Below the pieces are notes generated by a model. That model ran no database searches. It saw only the letters and a program-made list of their open reading frames with translations, and was not told the DNA's origin. From contig CM070515.1 of assembly GCA_036346375.1 (NCBI GenBank), positions 15,708,423 to 15,772,422 of the forward strand: a DNA stretch of 64,000 bases. Direction: 5' to 3'. The first letter of the stretch is position 1; each line of letters starts with the position of its first letter. This stretch comes from Guadua angustifolia (taxonomy: Eukaryota > Streptophyta > Magnoliopsida > Poales > Poaceae). Positions 55,340-64,000 of the stretch are shown in pieces. The position numbers and the translations under genes are program-made.

Positions 55340-56003
55340 ACATGGTGTTCAACTCTTCTTTTGCTCTATCTGTTAAGTTTACCTCTCGCTTCAATGGCAA
55401 CGAATGGACGCTAACGGCTGTTTATGGGCCTTGTGCTGGTCAGGGCAAAATTGAATTCTGAACTGGTTTTCGCTATTGAATATTCCCGAGGAGGAAAATC
55501 GATGATCATGGGCGACTTTAATCTTTATAGATCTTCTCGGGACGTAAATAAAATGGGTGGCGATATAATGATGCTCGATGTTTGACGATATTATCAATTC
55601 CATTGGGCTTATCGAGATTCCCTTAAAGGAAGGAAATTCACTTGGAGCAATATGCAAAATAATCCTTTACTTGAGCAACTTGATTGGTGCTTTACCTCTA
55701 TGCACCGGACTCACTCATACCCCGAACTATGTGGCTGCCTCTTGCTAGGACTATGTCCGATCACATTCCTTGTGTGGCTCAAATTAGCACTAACATTCCT
55801 AAAGCTTCGTTTTCCGATTCAAAATCTTTGGTTAAAACGTACGATTTTCTTAAGTGTGTGGAGGAGTCTTGGATTCATCCCAAAGAATGTTCTATGTGCG
55901 CCAATAATATCAAATGGAAGCTTAATAAACTTCACCAAGTGCCGGAATGGAAAACCAAATTGCCTCTCATTAAAAATCAAATCACATCAGAACTCCTCAA
56001 TTG
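55340..56003 (+). pseudogene. LINE endonuclease, C-terminal part
   Basis: Blocks in changing frames read NGNEWTLTAVYGPC, MIMGDFNLYRSSRDVNK, IPLKGRKFTWSNMQNN and LARTMSDHIPC. They correspond to the GDFN, TW and SDH motifs of the endonuclease/exonuclease/phosphatase fold. In an active element the domain nicks target DNA. The N-terminal residues of the active site are absent because of 5' truncation. Confidence 0.85.
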
Positions 56004-56359
56004 AGATTCTTGACAAAATTGAAGAATTTAATTTGTTATACACTCATGAAAGGAAATTTCGCAGATCCTTAAAGGGCATCTTACTCAACTCTTAGCCACT
56101 CAAAATATTTATCGAAAAATCGCTGCTCTATTCAATGGATTAGGCTTGGAGATGAAAATACCAAGTTTTTCCATGCCAAAGCTATTGGCGCTTGACATAA
56201 CCTCATTGCTTCTCTTACAACCGACAAGGGTGATATCCTCTATGACCACAATGCTAAAGCCAACCTTCTTTATCATACCTTCTATGAAAGGATGGGTATC
56301 TCGAAAAGTCCTCCTATGATTTTTGATTTGCTAAACCCGATTCCCCAGTGATGATCCGG

Positions 56360-57480
56360 AGTGGCTTGCTTCTCCTTCTCTCATCAAGAAATTGACAACA
56401 CTGTGTACAATCTTCATTCAGATAGTGCCCCGGCCCGACGGGTTTAATAGTCTCTTCTATAAGAAATGCCGGGATATTATCAAGGAAGATTTTTATAAAC
56501 TTTGTCTTGACTTTCAAAATGGTACGGTTTCCATCTCTAACATCAACCAATCGCTCATTGTGCTTATCCCTAAGAATGCATAACGGAATCTCCAAATGAC
56601 TATAGACCTATATCTTTGCTCAATATTAGTGTGAAAATCATCACCAAGCTCATGGCCTCCAGACTCAACTCTGTTATCACGTCGGTCATTCACAAGAACC
56701 AATATGGTTTCATTAAAGGAAGATCTATCCAAGATTGTGCGGCTTGGACCTTGAATTCCTCCACCTTTGCCACAAGTCTAATGAGAAAGTTGTTCTCATT
56801 AAGTTGGACTTCAAAAGCTTTTGACACGATCGAGCACAATGCCATCATTTCCATGTTTCGTGCCCCGGTTTCAAGAAATGGTTAGAGTGGTTGGAGCAGA
56901 TTCTTGACTCGCTTCTACCTCTATATTGCTAAATGGTGTCCCCGTCAGTCCGCTCAAATGTAAAAGGGTGTCGATAAGGAGACCCTATTTCTCCTCTGCT
57001 TTTGTTATTCTTTGATCCGCTTCAACACATTCTTAATAAAGCCATGCATCTCTGTTATCTCTATCCCGATTAGTCCGGTTCGAATGCCGAATTTCTGTGA
57101 TTCAATATGCCGACGACACCATTATCTTCGTTAAAGGTTCCTAGAGATTTTAAAACTTAAAGGCTTATTACAAGGTTTTGTCAGCTGCTTCGGTCTTAAG
57201 ATCAATTACGATAAATCGGCTATGTTCCCTATCAATATTCGGAAAGGGATCTGAATGTTCGCGGCTACTTTGGTTGCAAAATAGGAACTTCCTTTTACTT
57301 ACAGGTTTGCCGATGAGTCTCTCAAGACCTCGCATTAAAGATTTTGAAAGTTTAGTGAACCGGATTAATGTAAGAATCTCCTCTTTCTCTTCACTTCTCT
57401 TATGGCGGAGACTTCACTTGTCAACTCGGTTTTATCTTCTTCGCCCACCTTCACATTATCTACCTTGATGATTCCTTCGG
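56360..57480 (+). pseudogene. LINE reverse transcriptase, frameshifted
   Basis: The RT includes APGPDGFNSLFYKKC near 56430, SLIVLIPKNA near 56550, YRPISLLNISVKIITKLMAS near 56605, and KNQYGFIKGRSIQDCAAW. The catalytic YADD box is at 57106-57117 (QYADDTIIFV). Several single-base shifts and stops separate them. The enzyme would prime on nicked target DNA and copy LINE RNA. Confidence 0.88.
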
Positions 57481-58159
57481 CGATTATCAACAGGATAGAT
57501 AAAGCTCGAGAAGCGCCTATGGGGTAAGAATGACATAAATGAGAGAAGTAAATCCTCGGTCAATTGGCAAAAGTCTGACGCCCAAACACAAAGGGGATTG
57601 GGGTGATTAACCTCGTGATTCATAACATTGCCCTATTGCTTAAATTCCTACACAAATTTTTTAATAAGGATGATACGCCTCGGTTCACCGGTGCAGTCTT
57701 CTTACTTCACCAACCAAATTCTGTCTCCTCTTCGCGCAAGGGCTCTTTTCTCGTGGAGGGATGCTTTAGCTCTTCTTGATCTTTTCAAAGGATAGCTAAT
57801 TGTCAAATTGGAAAGGGCGACAACATCTGCTTTTGGAATGACACTTGGGTTGATATGCCATTAAGATCTAAATTTCAGCACCTTTCCTCATTTGCTAAAG
57901 ATGAGAATATTAGTGTGGCTTCTTTCCTTCATCATCCTGGAATCTCCTGCATTTTCACCTCCGTTGTCTGTGCAAGCATTCCAGCAGTTTCAACTCCTAC
58001 TTAATATCATCTCTACTTCCCTGCATCTCAAGATATCAACGATTGCTGGAAATACAACTGAACTCTAAGGATTATGCTCCCAGCAAATTCTACAAGTTGA
58101 GCTTTAGAACCTCGATTCCTCCAGATCGGTTTGTTGGATTTGGAAAGCCAAATGTTCCT

Positions 58160-58601
58160 TAAGATCAAAGTATTCTGTTGGTTGATGTGTTTGGACCGCC
58201 TTAACACTAAAAATTTGTGAAGAGAAAAAATTCTTTACTCAAGAGGATAATGTTAATTGCGTGCTTTGTGACCAAGATAGTGAAGAGACGAGATCATCTC
58301 TTTTTCAATTGTCCTTTCAGTTCCTGTGCCGCATGCTCGAATATTGTCCGGGATCAAGAAGCTGACTTATCTCAAAGAATTAATAATGCTCGTCGCATCC
58401 GGGGTTCCATTCTTTCTTGATGCATTTATGATAGCTTCTTGGGGTATCTGGAAGATCCGTAATGACTTCGCTCTTCGGGCTAAACTTGCTAGTTTTAGAT
58501 TTTGGAAAGAGTGGTTTCTTGATGAACTCCACTTACAAGCATTCAGACTTTTTCCTTCTTGTAGACATGGCCTGAAAGCCTGGGGTGATCAGCTTGTTTA
58601 G
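58160..58601 (+). pseudogene. LINE C-terminal zinc-binding region
   Basis: CVLCDQDSEETRSHLFFNCP near 58258-58318 has the CX2C...HX4C pattern of the zf-RVT domain found at the end of plant LINE polyproteins. The following ASWGIWKIRNDFALRAK (near 58434) is also typical. The stop at 58601 marks the original protein end. Confidence 0.8.
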
Positions 58602-58733
58602 TTTGTTTGTTTGGCTGGCCTCTCACCAGCTTTTGTTCTTTCCTTTTCCTCTCTTGTAATTTGGTTGTTGTTGTTTCCTCTTTAATAAATTCCTGATAGG
58701 GGTCTCCTCTATCAGTTTTCTTGTCAAAAAAAA

Positions 58734-59504
58734 ATAAATGAGGTTGCAATTCTTTCTCAAATCAACCATAGGAATGTCGTGAAGCTTCTAGGATGTTGCC
58801 TCGAGACAGAAGTTCCATTGCTAGTTTACGAGTTCATTTCAAACGGAACCCTCTATCATCATCTTCATGTCGAAGGACAAATATCCCTGCCATGGGATGA
58901 TCGATTAAGGATTGCACTTGAAGTTGCTAGAGCCCAATCTTATCTACATTCAGCTGCTTTGATGCCAATATTTCATAGGGATATTAAGTCGTCTAACATA
59001 CTTCTTGATGACAGTTTAACAACAAAGGTATCAGACTTTGGGGCTTCAAGGTACATCCCAATTGATCAATCAGGAGTGACTACAGCAATTCAAGGAACAA
59101 TCGGTTACTTAGATCCCATGTATTATTATACAGGTCGTCTAACAGACAAAAGCGATGTTTTCAGTTTTGGTGTTCTTGTTATAGAATTGCTTACTACAAA
59201 GAAGCCATTCGTCTATAGGTCCGATACTGGTGATGGCCTTGTTTCACATTTCGCCTCGCTAATCACGGAAGGCAAACTAGCTGACGTAATTGACCCGCAA
59301 GTCATGGAAGAGGAAGATGGGGATGTCCAAGAAGTAGCTGCACTAGCGGTGACGTGCACTAAACTGAAAGGGGAAGACCGACCTACAATGAGAGAAGTGG
59401 AGATGACACTTGAAAACTTACGAGTTAAGAAGCGTGCTCCGCATACTGCAACACCAAGGAACCGGATACCATCCCGGCTCAAGGGCTACTCAGGAGGCAA
59501 GTAG
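58734..59504 (+). CDS. WAK exon 4, second part: kinase C-lobe
   Basis: The host frame resumes immediately after the poly(A) tract as INEVAILSQINHRNVVKLLG. It is open to the stop at 59502-59504. It contains the catalytic FHRDIKSSNILLDD, the magnesium-binding SDFGASR, an activation segment with GTIGYLDPMYYYTG and SDVFSFGVLVIELLT. In the family the activation segment usually has DPEYY; here Met replaces Glu. The C-terminus is short and basic (PSRLKGYSGGK). Apart from the LINE this half looks undamaged. Confidence 0.93.
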   Translation: MNEVAILSQINHRNVVKLLGCCLETEVPLLVYEFISNGTLYHHLHVEGQISLPWDDRLRIALEVARAQSYLHSAALMPIFHRDIKSSNILLDDSLTTKVSDFGASRYIPIDQSGVTTAIQGTIGYLDPMYYYTGRLTDKSDVFSFGVLVIELLTTKKPFVYRSDTGDGLVSHFASLITEGKLADVIDPQVMEEEDGDVQEVAALAVTCTKLKGEDRPTMREVEMTLENLRVKKRAPHTATPRNRIPSRLKGYSGGK

Positions 59505-59700
59505 ACAATACAGTATGGAAGAGGAAATCCTGTTGTCTTCAAGGTATCCTCGGTGATCTTGTTCTGGCCTGAACAGCAACGATTTGTAGAATCGTTTCTA
59601 ATGCATATCAAGACATGGAAAGTTCTTTTCTGGTTTGGTCCTGCCTAAATTATTCTGTAAATATTTCGGTGAGCGTGTTTCGACTGGTCGATTCACTATA

Positions 59701-59930
59701 GGTGTGTTTGGTTGCTTGTATCAAGTGGTATATATATAAGATGGTTCAAGAAAAAAGTCATTCATGTATTTGGTTGCTTGAATGAAACCATCCCATTATG
59801 AATGGTGGGATACAAATTTTAGAAATATTCCTTATAGATACTGAACTATTTTATTCATCTAAAATAATAGAACCAAATAGTACATAACCATCCGATCCCA
59901 TTCAACCTCATCCCACCAACCAAACATACC
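59701..59930. mobile_element. Miniature inverted-repeat element downstream of WAK
   Basis: The left end GGTGTGTTTGGTTGC and the right end CCAACCAAACATACC form an imperfect terminal inverted repeat over 230 bases, flanked by CTATA on both sides (59696-59700, 59931-59935). Inner parts also pair (ATGAAACCATCCCATT with CATCCGATCCCATTC-like motifs). It has no coding capacity. It lies about 200 bases after the WAK stop and may be in the 3' untranslated region. The superfamily is uncertain. Confidence 0.65.
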
Positions 59931-59935
59931 CTATA

Positions 59936-60844
59936 TATTCATGGATGAGACTTTTTACGTTGAGGTACCAAGAGGTGCTAAAAGTCGGTACATCTACCCT
60001 TTAAATTTGAGCTCTTTTACGGTACACTAAATTTAATATAGACCATTTATTCTTTTTAATCCAATAGATCATATTAACTAGTATTTATTTATATTCCTCT
60101 GGTAATAGAGTGTTAGAATACCCTTCACAAATTCATACTAGTATAATGTATAATGCACCATAAATTTGTCTTAAATTTTTGGTACTTCTTGGTAATACCT
60201 TAATATAAATTTTGATACCTTCTAAGATTGTTAAAAAGTCTCTTCATGCATATATAACAATGTCAACGGTACTTGTTGGTGTCTGTTAATTGATCAAGTT
60301 TGAATTGTTTCCTTCCCAATTCGTTGTTCAGTTTGGATAAAGAAACTAAAGCTAAGCATCGGATGTGTATTTCCACATTCTTGAGATAATGCAACTGAAT
60401 TGTATTCTCCAGTTTCCTTTGTATGTAACCATGCACGATGTCCAGTAGCTGTGTATGTCGGGCACTCTAAAATGTAGGAATCGACTACTGCGATCTGCCA
60501 GTAGGAAAGAAACGCAGATTGCCCGGACGATGAGCTACGTACCCGTCCATCTTCCTGAGGATCTGAAACAATTTGAGAAGAGGGATGAACACAAGAAGCA
60601 ACCTTTGCTTCAAGAATCATCCAACACCCCAAATCCAACACTCAAATGGAGTAATTAAAAATCGAAATGGTGGAAGGCACAGTGGGATCTTGCTGTGCGA
60701 CAGGGTTCTCTAAGAATGGCTGTCATTTGAACCATATCATACTTCAAGCGCGCTACTTCTTTACATGTCACTTGAAAGCTGTGGAACGGAGCAAAGTGGA
60801 TACCGAAACGAAAGAGAAAAATTCTATCCAGATATGTTTCCAGT
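59936..60844. other. Intergenic sequence with weak minus-strand open frames
   Basis: Minus-strand frames at 60294-60641 (115 residues, including VVDSYILECPTYTATGHRAW) and 60655-60852 (LETYLDRIFLFRFGIHFAPF) have plausible composition but no domain I recognise. They could be exons of a neighbouring gene cut by the LTR that starts at 60845, or chance. I do not call a gene. Confidence 0.3.
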
Positions 60845-61550
60845 TGTAACACCGTAAAATTTGCAAATTCTTTAATTGAGCATTTAATTCGGATTTTATG
60901 ACCTTTTTCTGAATTTTCATCATTTAATTAATGATTTTTGCTATTCTCAGATTTAAATAAATAATTTATTTGAGAAAAAAAACCAAAATTTTGCTAAAAA
61001 TAATTTTCCTAAGTTCAAAATGTTATAAAATATTTTTGAGAATTTTTAACTCTATTTGATATTTTCTATATAACAATATATATTTCTGATATTATTTAAA
61101 TTAGAAAACAGAATTTCTGTTTTCATTAACACGGAATTTCTATTTGCGTCCGAACTGGCTTCCGTTTCCTTTTTCTCAGGAGCGGTCAAAAATTCCGTTT
61201 CGGTTTTCAACCCTGTATACAGCAAACGTGCATAGCACAGCAAAGCGCTCCTAGCCAAGCCATTCCAATGGCGGCGGCCTCCTCGACTTGGAGCGTAGCA
61301 GCAGCACTTCGCCTTGTACCTCTACGTGCTCTTCGTCTTGCCCATTTCACTCATGCTGTCCTACTCCACCTCGAAACCCTGTTCGCGCTAGCCGCCGCGA
61401 CTGGCGCCGTGCTCTACGAGGCCTTCTACCTCCTCGATCGCCGCACAGCATACCCTCGCTGCCCTCCTCTGCTAGACCAGACCGGCAGGGCCGCGGGCCG
61501 CCCACCTGTTATGGCCCAAACTTCTCGGCTTCTCCACTGGATGCAAGGTC
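60845..61550 (+). repeat. Start of a long-LTR gypsy LTR, extent unresolved
   Basis: TGTAACACCGTAAAATTTGC is a characteristic start of long grass gypsy LTRs and is related to the starts at 44315 and 52986. The following AT-rich stretch and then GC/CT-rich stretch (61140-61550) follow the usual pattern of such LTRs. Overlapping open frames at 61268-61578 lack a domain. The LTR is interrupted by the Mutator-type element at 61561; its end is not identified. Confidence 0.55.
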
Positions 61551-61560
61551 AAAGAGCAGG

Positions 61561-63343
61561 GAATTTTTTTTAATTTAATATTTATTTTAAATCTTTTTTT
61601 CAAAACTAATCGGCGGGATGAAAAATTTGCGGAAATACCCCCCCCGTCGCCCCGTACTGGGGTGATCGCCCCGTACTGGGGCGACAGGTGCCTTGCCTAA
61701 CGGCAAAAGTCCAAAATTTTAACGGCAAACAAAAAAAAAATCGAAAAACAGACCTGTCGCCCCTGTCTGGGGCGATAGGTTCAAATTTTTTTTCAATATT
61801 TGTTGTAATTTTTCTGTACAATATTTGTTGTATTCAACCGGAAAAAATTACCAAAAAACCTTCTTGTGATGTAATGAATCGGAAAAATTATTTTACTTTG
61901 TTAGTGATACGCATCTCACTTAGGATTTTTCGTTGCCTCGTGGGGCTGTCGTATAGGGCCCAAAAATACGGAAAAAAAATAGCAGGCGACCTCATGCGCG
62001 ATACCACTTATGTACGGCGAGATGGTGGGATCTTTGTCTCGACCGAGGTTTGATTGGAAAAAGGCACTCGTGGCCGAAACCGCGAAATCGTGGCCACTTA
62101 GGGTTTTAGTAGCCATGCGGCGGATCTGGCCCAAAATACGGAAAAAATCAAGGCGACCTCGCATGGCTTACCACTTTATGCGGTAGCGTTGGGTGGCGTT
62201 GGCTGCCGCGAAGTTCGGAAAATCGGAAAAAAGCACTCGCTGAAACCGCGAATGGAATTCGTGATTTCCACTCTGTTTCGGGTCATGAAAGTGCCTTCCG
62301 ATTTTCAGAATCTGTGGTCAGGCGCCTATGCAACCACGGGCCCATACATAAGTGGTAGCCCGTGTTATGAGGTCTCCCTTGATTTTTTTCAGATTTTCGG
62401 GCCATATCCGCACTTGCGGGGCTACGAAAACCCTATGGCCACGATTCGTGGGTTCGTGGCGGTTTAAGTGCCTTTTTCGATTTTAACTTCATGTGCGCGC
62501 CAATGCCCCGACCACTCGCCAGACATAAGTGGTAGCCCGTGTTGCATAGGTCGGCCTTGATTTTTTTCATATTTTTGGGTCAGATCCTGCTCATTCATGG
62601 CTACGAAACCCTAAGGGCCACGATTTCATGGGTTTCGTGGCATGAGTGCCTTTTCCGATTTCATTAGAACCGTGCCGAATAACGCCGCCCAGCATACCCG
62701 TATAAAGTGGTAGCCAGCGTTGAGGGTCGCCTTGATTTTTTCCAGATTTCTTGGGCAGATCCACTTACTCATGGCTACGAAAACCCCTAAGTGGCCACGA
62801 TTTCCGCGGTTTCGTGGCCACGAGTGCCTTTTTCCGATCGCAACCTCGTGTCGAGAAAGCATCCGGCCATCTCGCCCGTACATAAGTGGTATCCCGCGTT
62901 GCGTAGGTCGCCCGTTATTTTTTTCGTAGATTTTTGGGCCCTATCCGACGGGCCCCACGAGGCAACGAAAATCCTAAGTGAGATGCGATCACTAACAAAG
63001 TAAAATAATTTTTCCATTCATTACATCACAAGAAGGTTTTTTGGTAATTTTTTCCGTTGAATACAACAAATATTGTACAAAAAATCACAACAAATATTGA
63101 AAAAAAATTTTGCTACAGTAAATCGTGCGCATAAGAACCTATCGCCTGCAGCAGGCGGCAGGTCTGTTTTTCGATTTTTATTGGTTTGCCGTTAAAATTT
63201 TGGACTTTCGCCGTTAGGCAGCACTGTCGCCCAAGAGAAGCGATCGCCTGCATCAGGCGACGGGGGTATTTTCGCAAATTTTTCATCCCGCCGATTAGTT
63301 TTGAAAAAAAGATTTAAAATAAATATTAAATAAAAAAAAATTC
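61561..63343. mobile_element. Mutator-type foldback element with long inverted repeats
   Basis: An exact 10-base duplication, AAAGAGCAGG, lies at 61551-61560 and 63344-63353. The termini GAATTTTTTT...AATTTAAT and their inverse at 63311-63343 extend as inverted repeats of at least 480 bases (61561-62040 against 62865-63343), sharing AATCGGCGGGATGAAAAATT and AATGAATCGGAAAAATTATT-type segments. The middle consists of tandem repeats of about 178 bases. There is no transposase, so the element depends on an autonomous Mutator relative. Confidence 0.88.
62000..63000. repeat. ~178 bp tandem repeats in the foldback element
   Basis: The motif ATAAGTGGTAGCCCG recurs near 62347, 62524, 62702 (with one base lost) and 62881, a spacing of 177-179 bases. 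Each is followed by TTGATTTTTT, CATGGCTACGAAA and CCACGATTTC in the same order. Two units in the opposite orientation (TACCACTTATG near 62002, TACCACTTTATG near 62166) lie to the left, so the array is itself inverted about a centre near 62250. Confidence 0.85.
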
Positions 63344-63353
63344 AAAGAGCAGG

Positions 63354-64000
63354 CGCCTTCTTTTTCATCTTTCGTTTGATTGAGCATCTCGTGATGATTT
63401 TTTTTAGCTTGCTTGAATTTTAAGGACCCAAATAACATTAAAGGGGATGAATGATCAACAACTAATTTTCTCTCAAAGAAACCTATCAAAACCTCTCTAG
63501 ATCAGGAAATGGCAGAAAAGTGAATTTTCAGATAATTTCACCTCTAGGGTGGCACTACCGTAATGAAATGTGCAGCAATGCTAGAATGAACAGTAAAAAT
63601 AGGCATATGAATAGCAAAATCACATGACTTCAAAAATAAAAATTAATATATTTTTTGATCGACTAATGTTAAAGTTTTCAACATCCCTCTTTAGCTGCAT
63701 GAACTCCTCTAATTCTATAGCTGAGATCTCCACAACTTCAGGTGGTCCATCCTTAGGCATTGCACAATTTACTTCATAGATGATCTCGTTTCCACTTCTT
63801 TTCAGTCTAGTTTTGATATAGACACATAACTTATCTATAAAAACCAGAAGATTTGAGGCTCAACCAGGGTAGCCACGTGTCGCCGTCTTTTTGCGAAAAG
63901 GCCCTCCGTAAATTTTTTAATTTCGTTTAGGTTGTCCAGCCGGTTATTTTGCGAAAAAAAACCTCCGTAGTCTGTATATTTGCAGGTGGGTCCTCTGGTG
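63354..64000. other. Unresolved sequence at the window end
   Basis: 63436-63610 is the diverged inverted copy of 6955-7110. The last 130 bases contain TTGCGAAAAGGCCCTCCGTA and TTTGCGAAAAAAAACCTCCGTA, two similar 20-base motifs 80 bases apart, perhaps the end of another transposon. No gene is seen. Confidence 0.4.

Larger units (their letters stand above)
55340..58734 (+). mobile_element. 5'-truncated L1-type LINE inserted in the WAK kinase exon
   Basis: The insertion holds, in order, the C-terminal half of an AP-type endonuclease, a reverse transcriptase and a C-terminal zinc-binding domain (zf-RVT), then an AATAAA-containing tail and a 9-A tract (58726-58734). The orientation is the same as the WAK gene. 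The start of the endonuclease and any ORF1 are missing, as in most LINE copies. No target duplication is visible; instead about 12 host bases appear lost. Frames are broken throughout. Confidence 0.92.
53388..59504 (+). pseudogene. Wall-associated receptor kinase (WAK) gene disrupted by a LINE
   Basis: The gene has the standard WAK layout. A probable signal peptide and galacturonan-binding (GUB_WAK) domain are in exon 1. EGF-type repeats are in exons 2 and 3. A transmembrane segment, juxtamembrane region and Ser/Thr kinase are in exon 4. WAKs are plasma-membrane receptors that bind pectin and signal in growth and defence. Introns at 54249-54367, 54496-54740 and 54894-55001 have GT...AG ends and consistent phase 1. 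A LINE at 55340-58734 splits the kinase before helix C, and about a dozen host bases are missing at the site. There is also a frame problem at the signal peptide (about 53410) and a 1-base deletion in exon 2. Confidence 0.9.

Noticed and set aside
60294..60852. Minus-strand open frames as exons of a host gene next to WAK
   Set aside because: No recognisable domain, no convincing splice sites, and cut by an LTR start; left as intergenic.
61268..61578. Small membrane protein gene
   Set aside because: Two overlapping frames, neither with a domain, inside LTR-like sequence and cut by a transposon.
1..64000. tRNA, rRNA or organellar DNA
   Set aside because: No cloverleaf with the usual TTCGA-type arm and no rRNA-like conserved blocks were seen; not an exhaustive search.

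Overview
The window looks like plant nuclear DNA, very probably from a grass. It holds nested long terminal repeat (LTR) retrotransposons of Ty1/copia and Ty3/gypsy type, a CACTA element with a Ulp1-like protease, Mutator-like and hAT-type miniature elements, and a LINE. One host gene is recognisable, a wall-associated receptor kinase (WAK) with a GC-rich first exon. No bacterial, organellar, tRNA, rRNA or CRISPR features were seen.

Layout. 1-1577: sequence ending like a copia LTR, carrying an AT microsatellite. 1578-5103: a 5'-truncated CACTA element. 5104-7932: unresolved LTR-like and dispersed repeats. 7941-15272: a hAT-type miniature element split by a complete gag-only copia-type element (8122-15088). 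16566-16923 and 17221-17592: a Mutator-type and a hAT-type miniature element, each with exact target-site duplications. 18032-50408: two tandem copies of one copia family sharing an LTR. That LTR is split by a complete 16.7 kb gypsy element (19008-35718) and by a truncated second copia-type element (about 36361-39451). The internal region of the second copy (40193-50071) is split by a 5.4 kb solo-LTR-like insertion (44315-49736). 50409-52986: two truncated gypsy pieces on the minus strand. 53388-59504: the WAK gene, broken inside its kinase domain by a LINE (55340-58734). 59701-59930: a miniature element. 60845 onward: an LTR start, then a 1.8 kb Mutator-type foldback element (61561-63343) containing 178 bp tandem repeats.

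How the parts relate. Apart from the WAK gene almost everything is transposon, and the nesting gives a relative order of insertion. The WAK gene keeps a TATA box, splice sites, the extracellular region, the membrane segment and both halves of the kinase, but the LINE separates the ATP-binding loop and lysine from the catalytic loop, so only a kinase-dead truncated receptor could be made.

The least explained structure is in the truncated copia-type element at 36.4-39.45 kb. It is a chain of imperfect hairpins; about twenty share an invariant loop, ATGTGTT, while their stems differ. Four more lie in the LTR of the same element. I know of no described counterpart.

The two LTRs of each complete element match over long stretches but differ by clustered short indels in GC-rich parts. 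This suggests residual consensus errors, so some broken frames, especially in the gypsy element, may not be biological.
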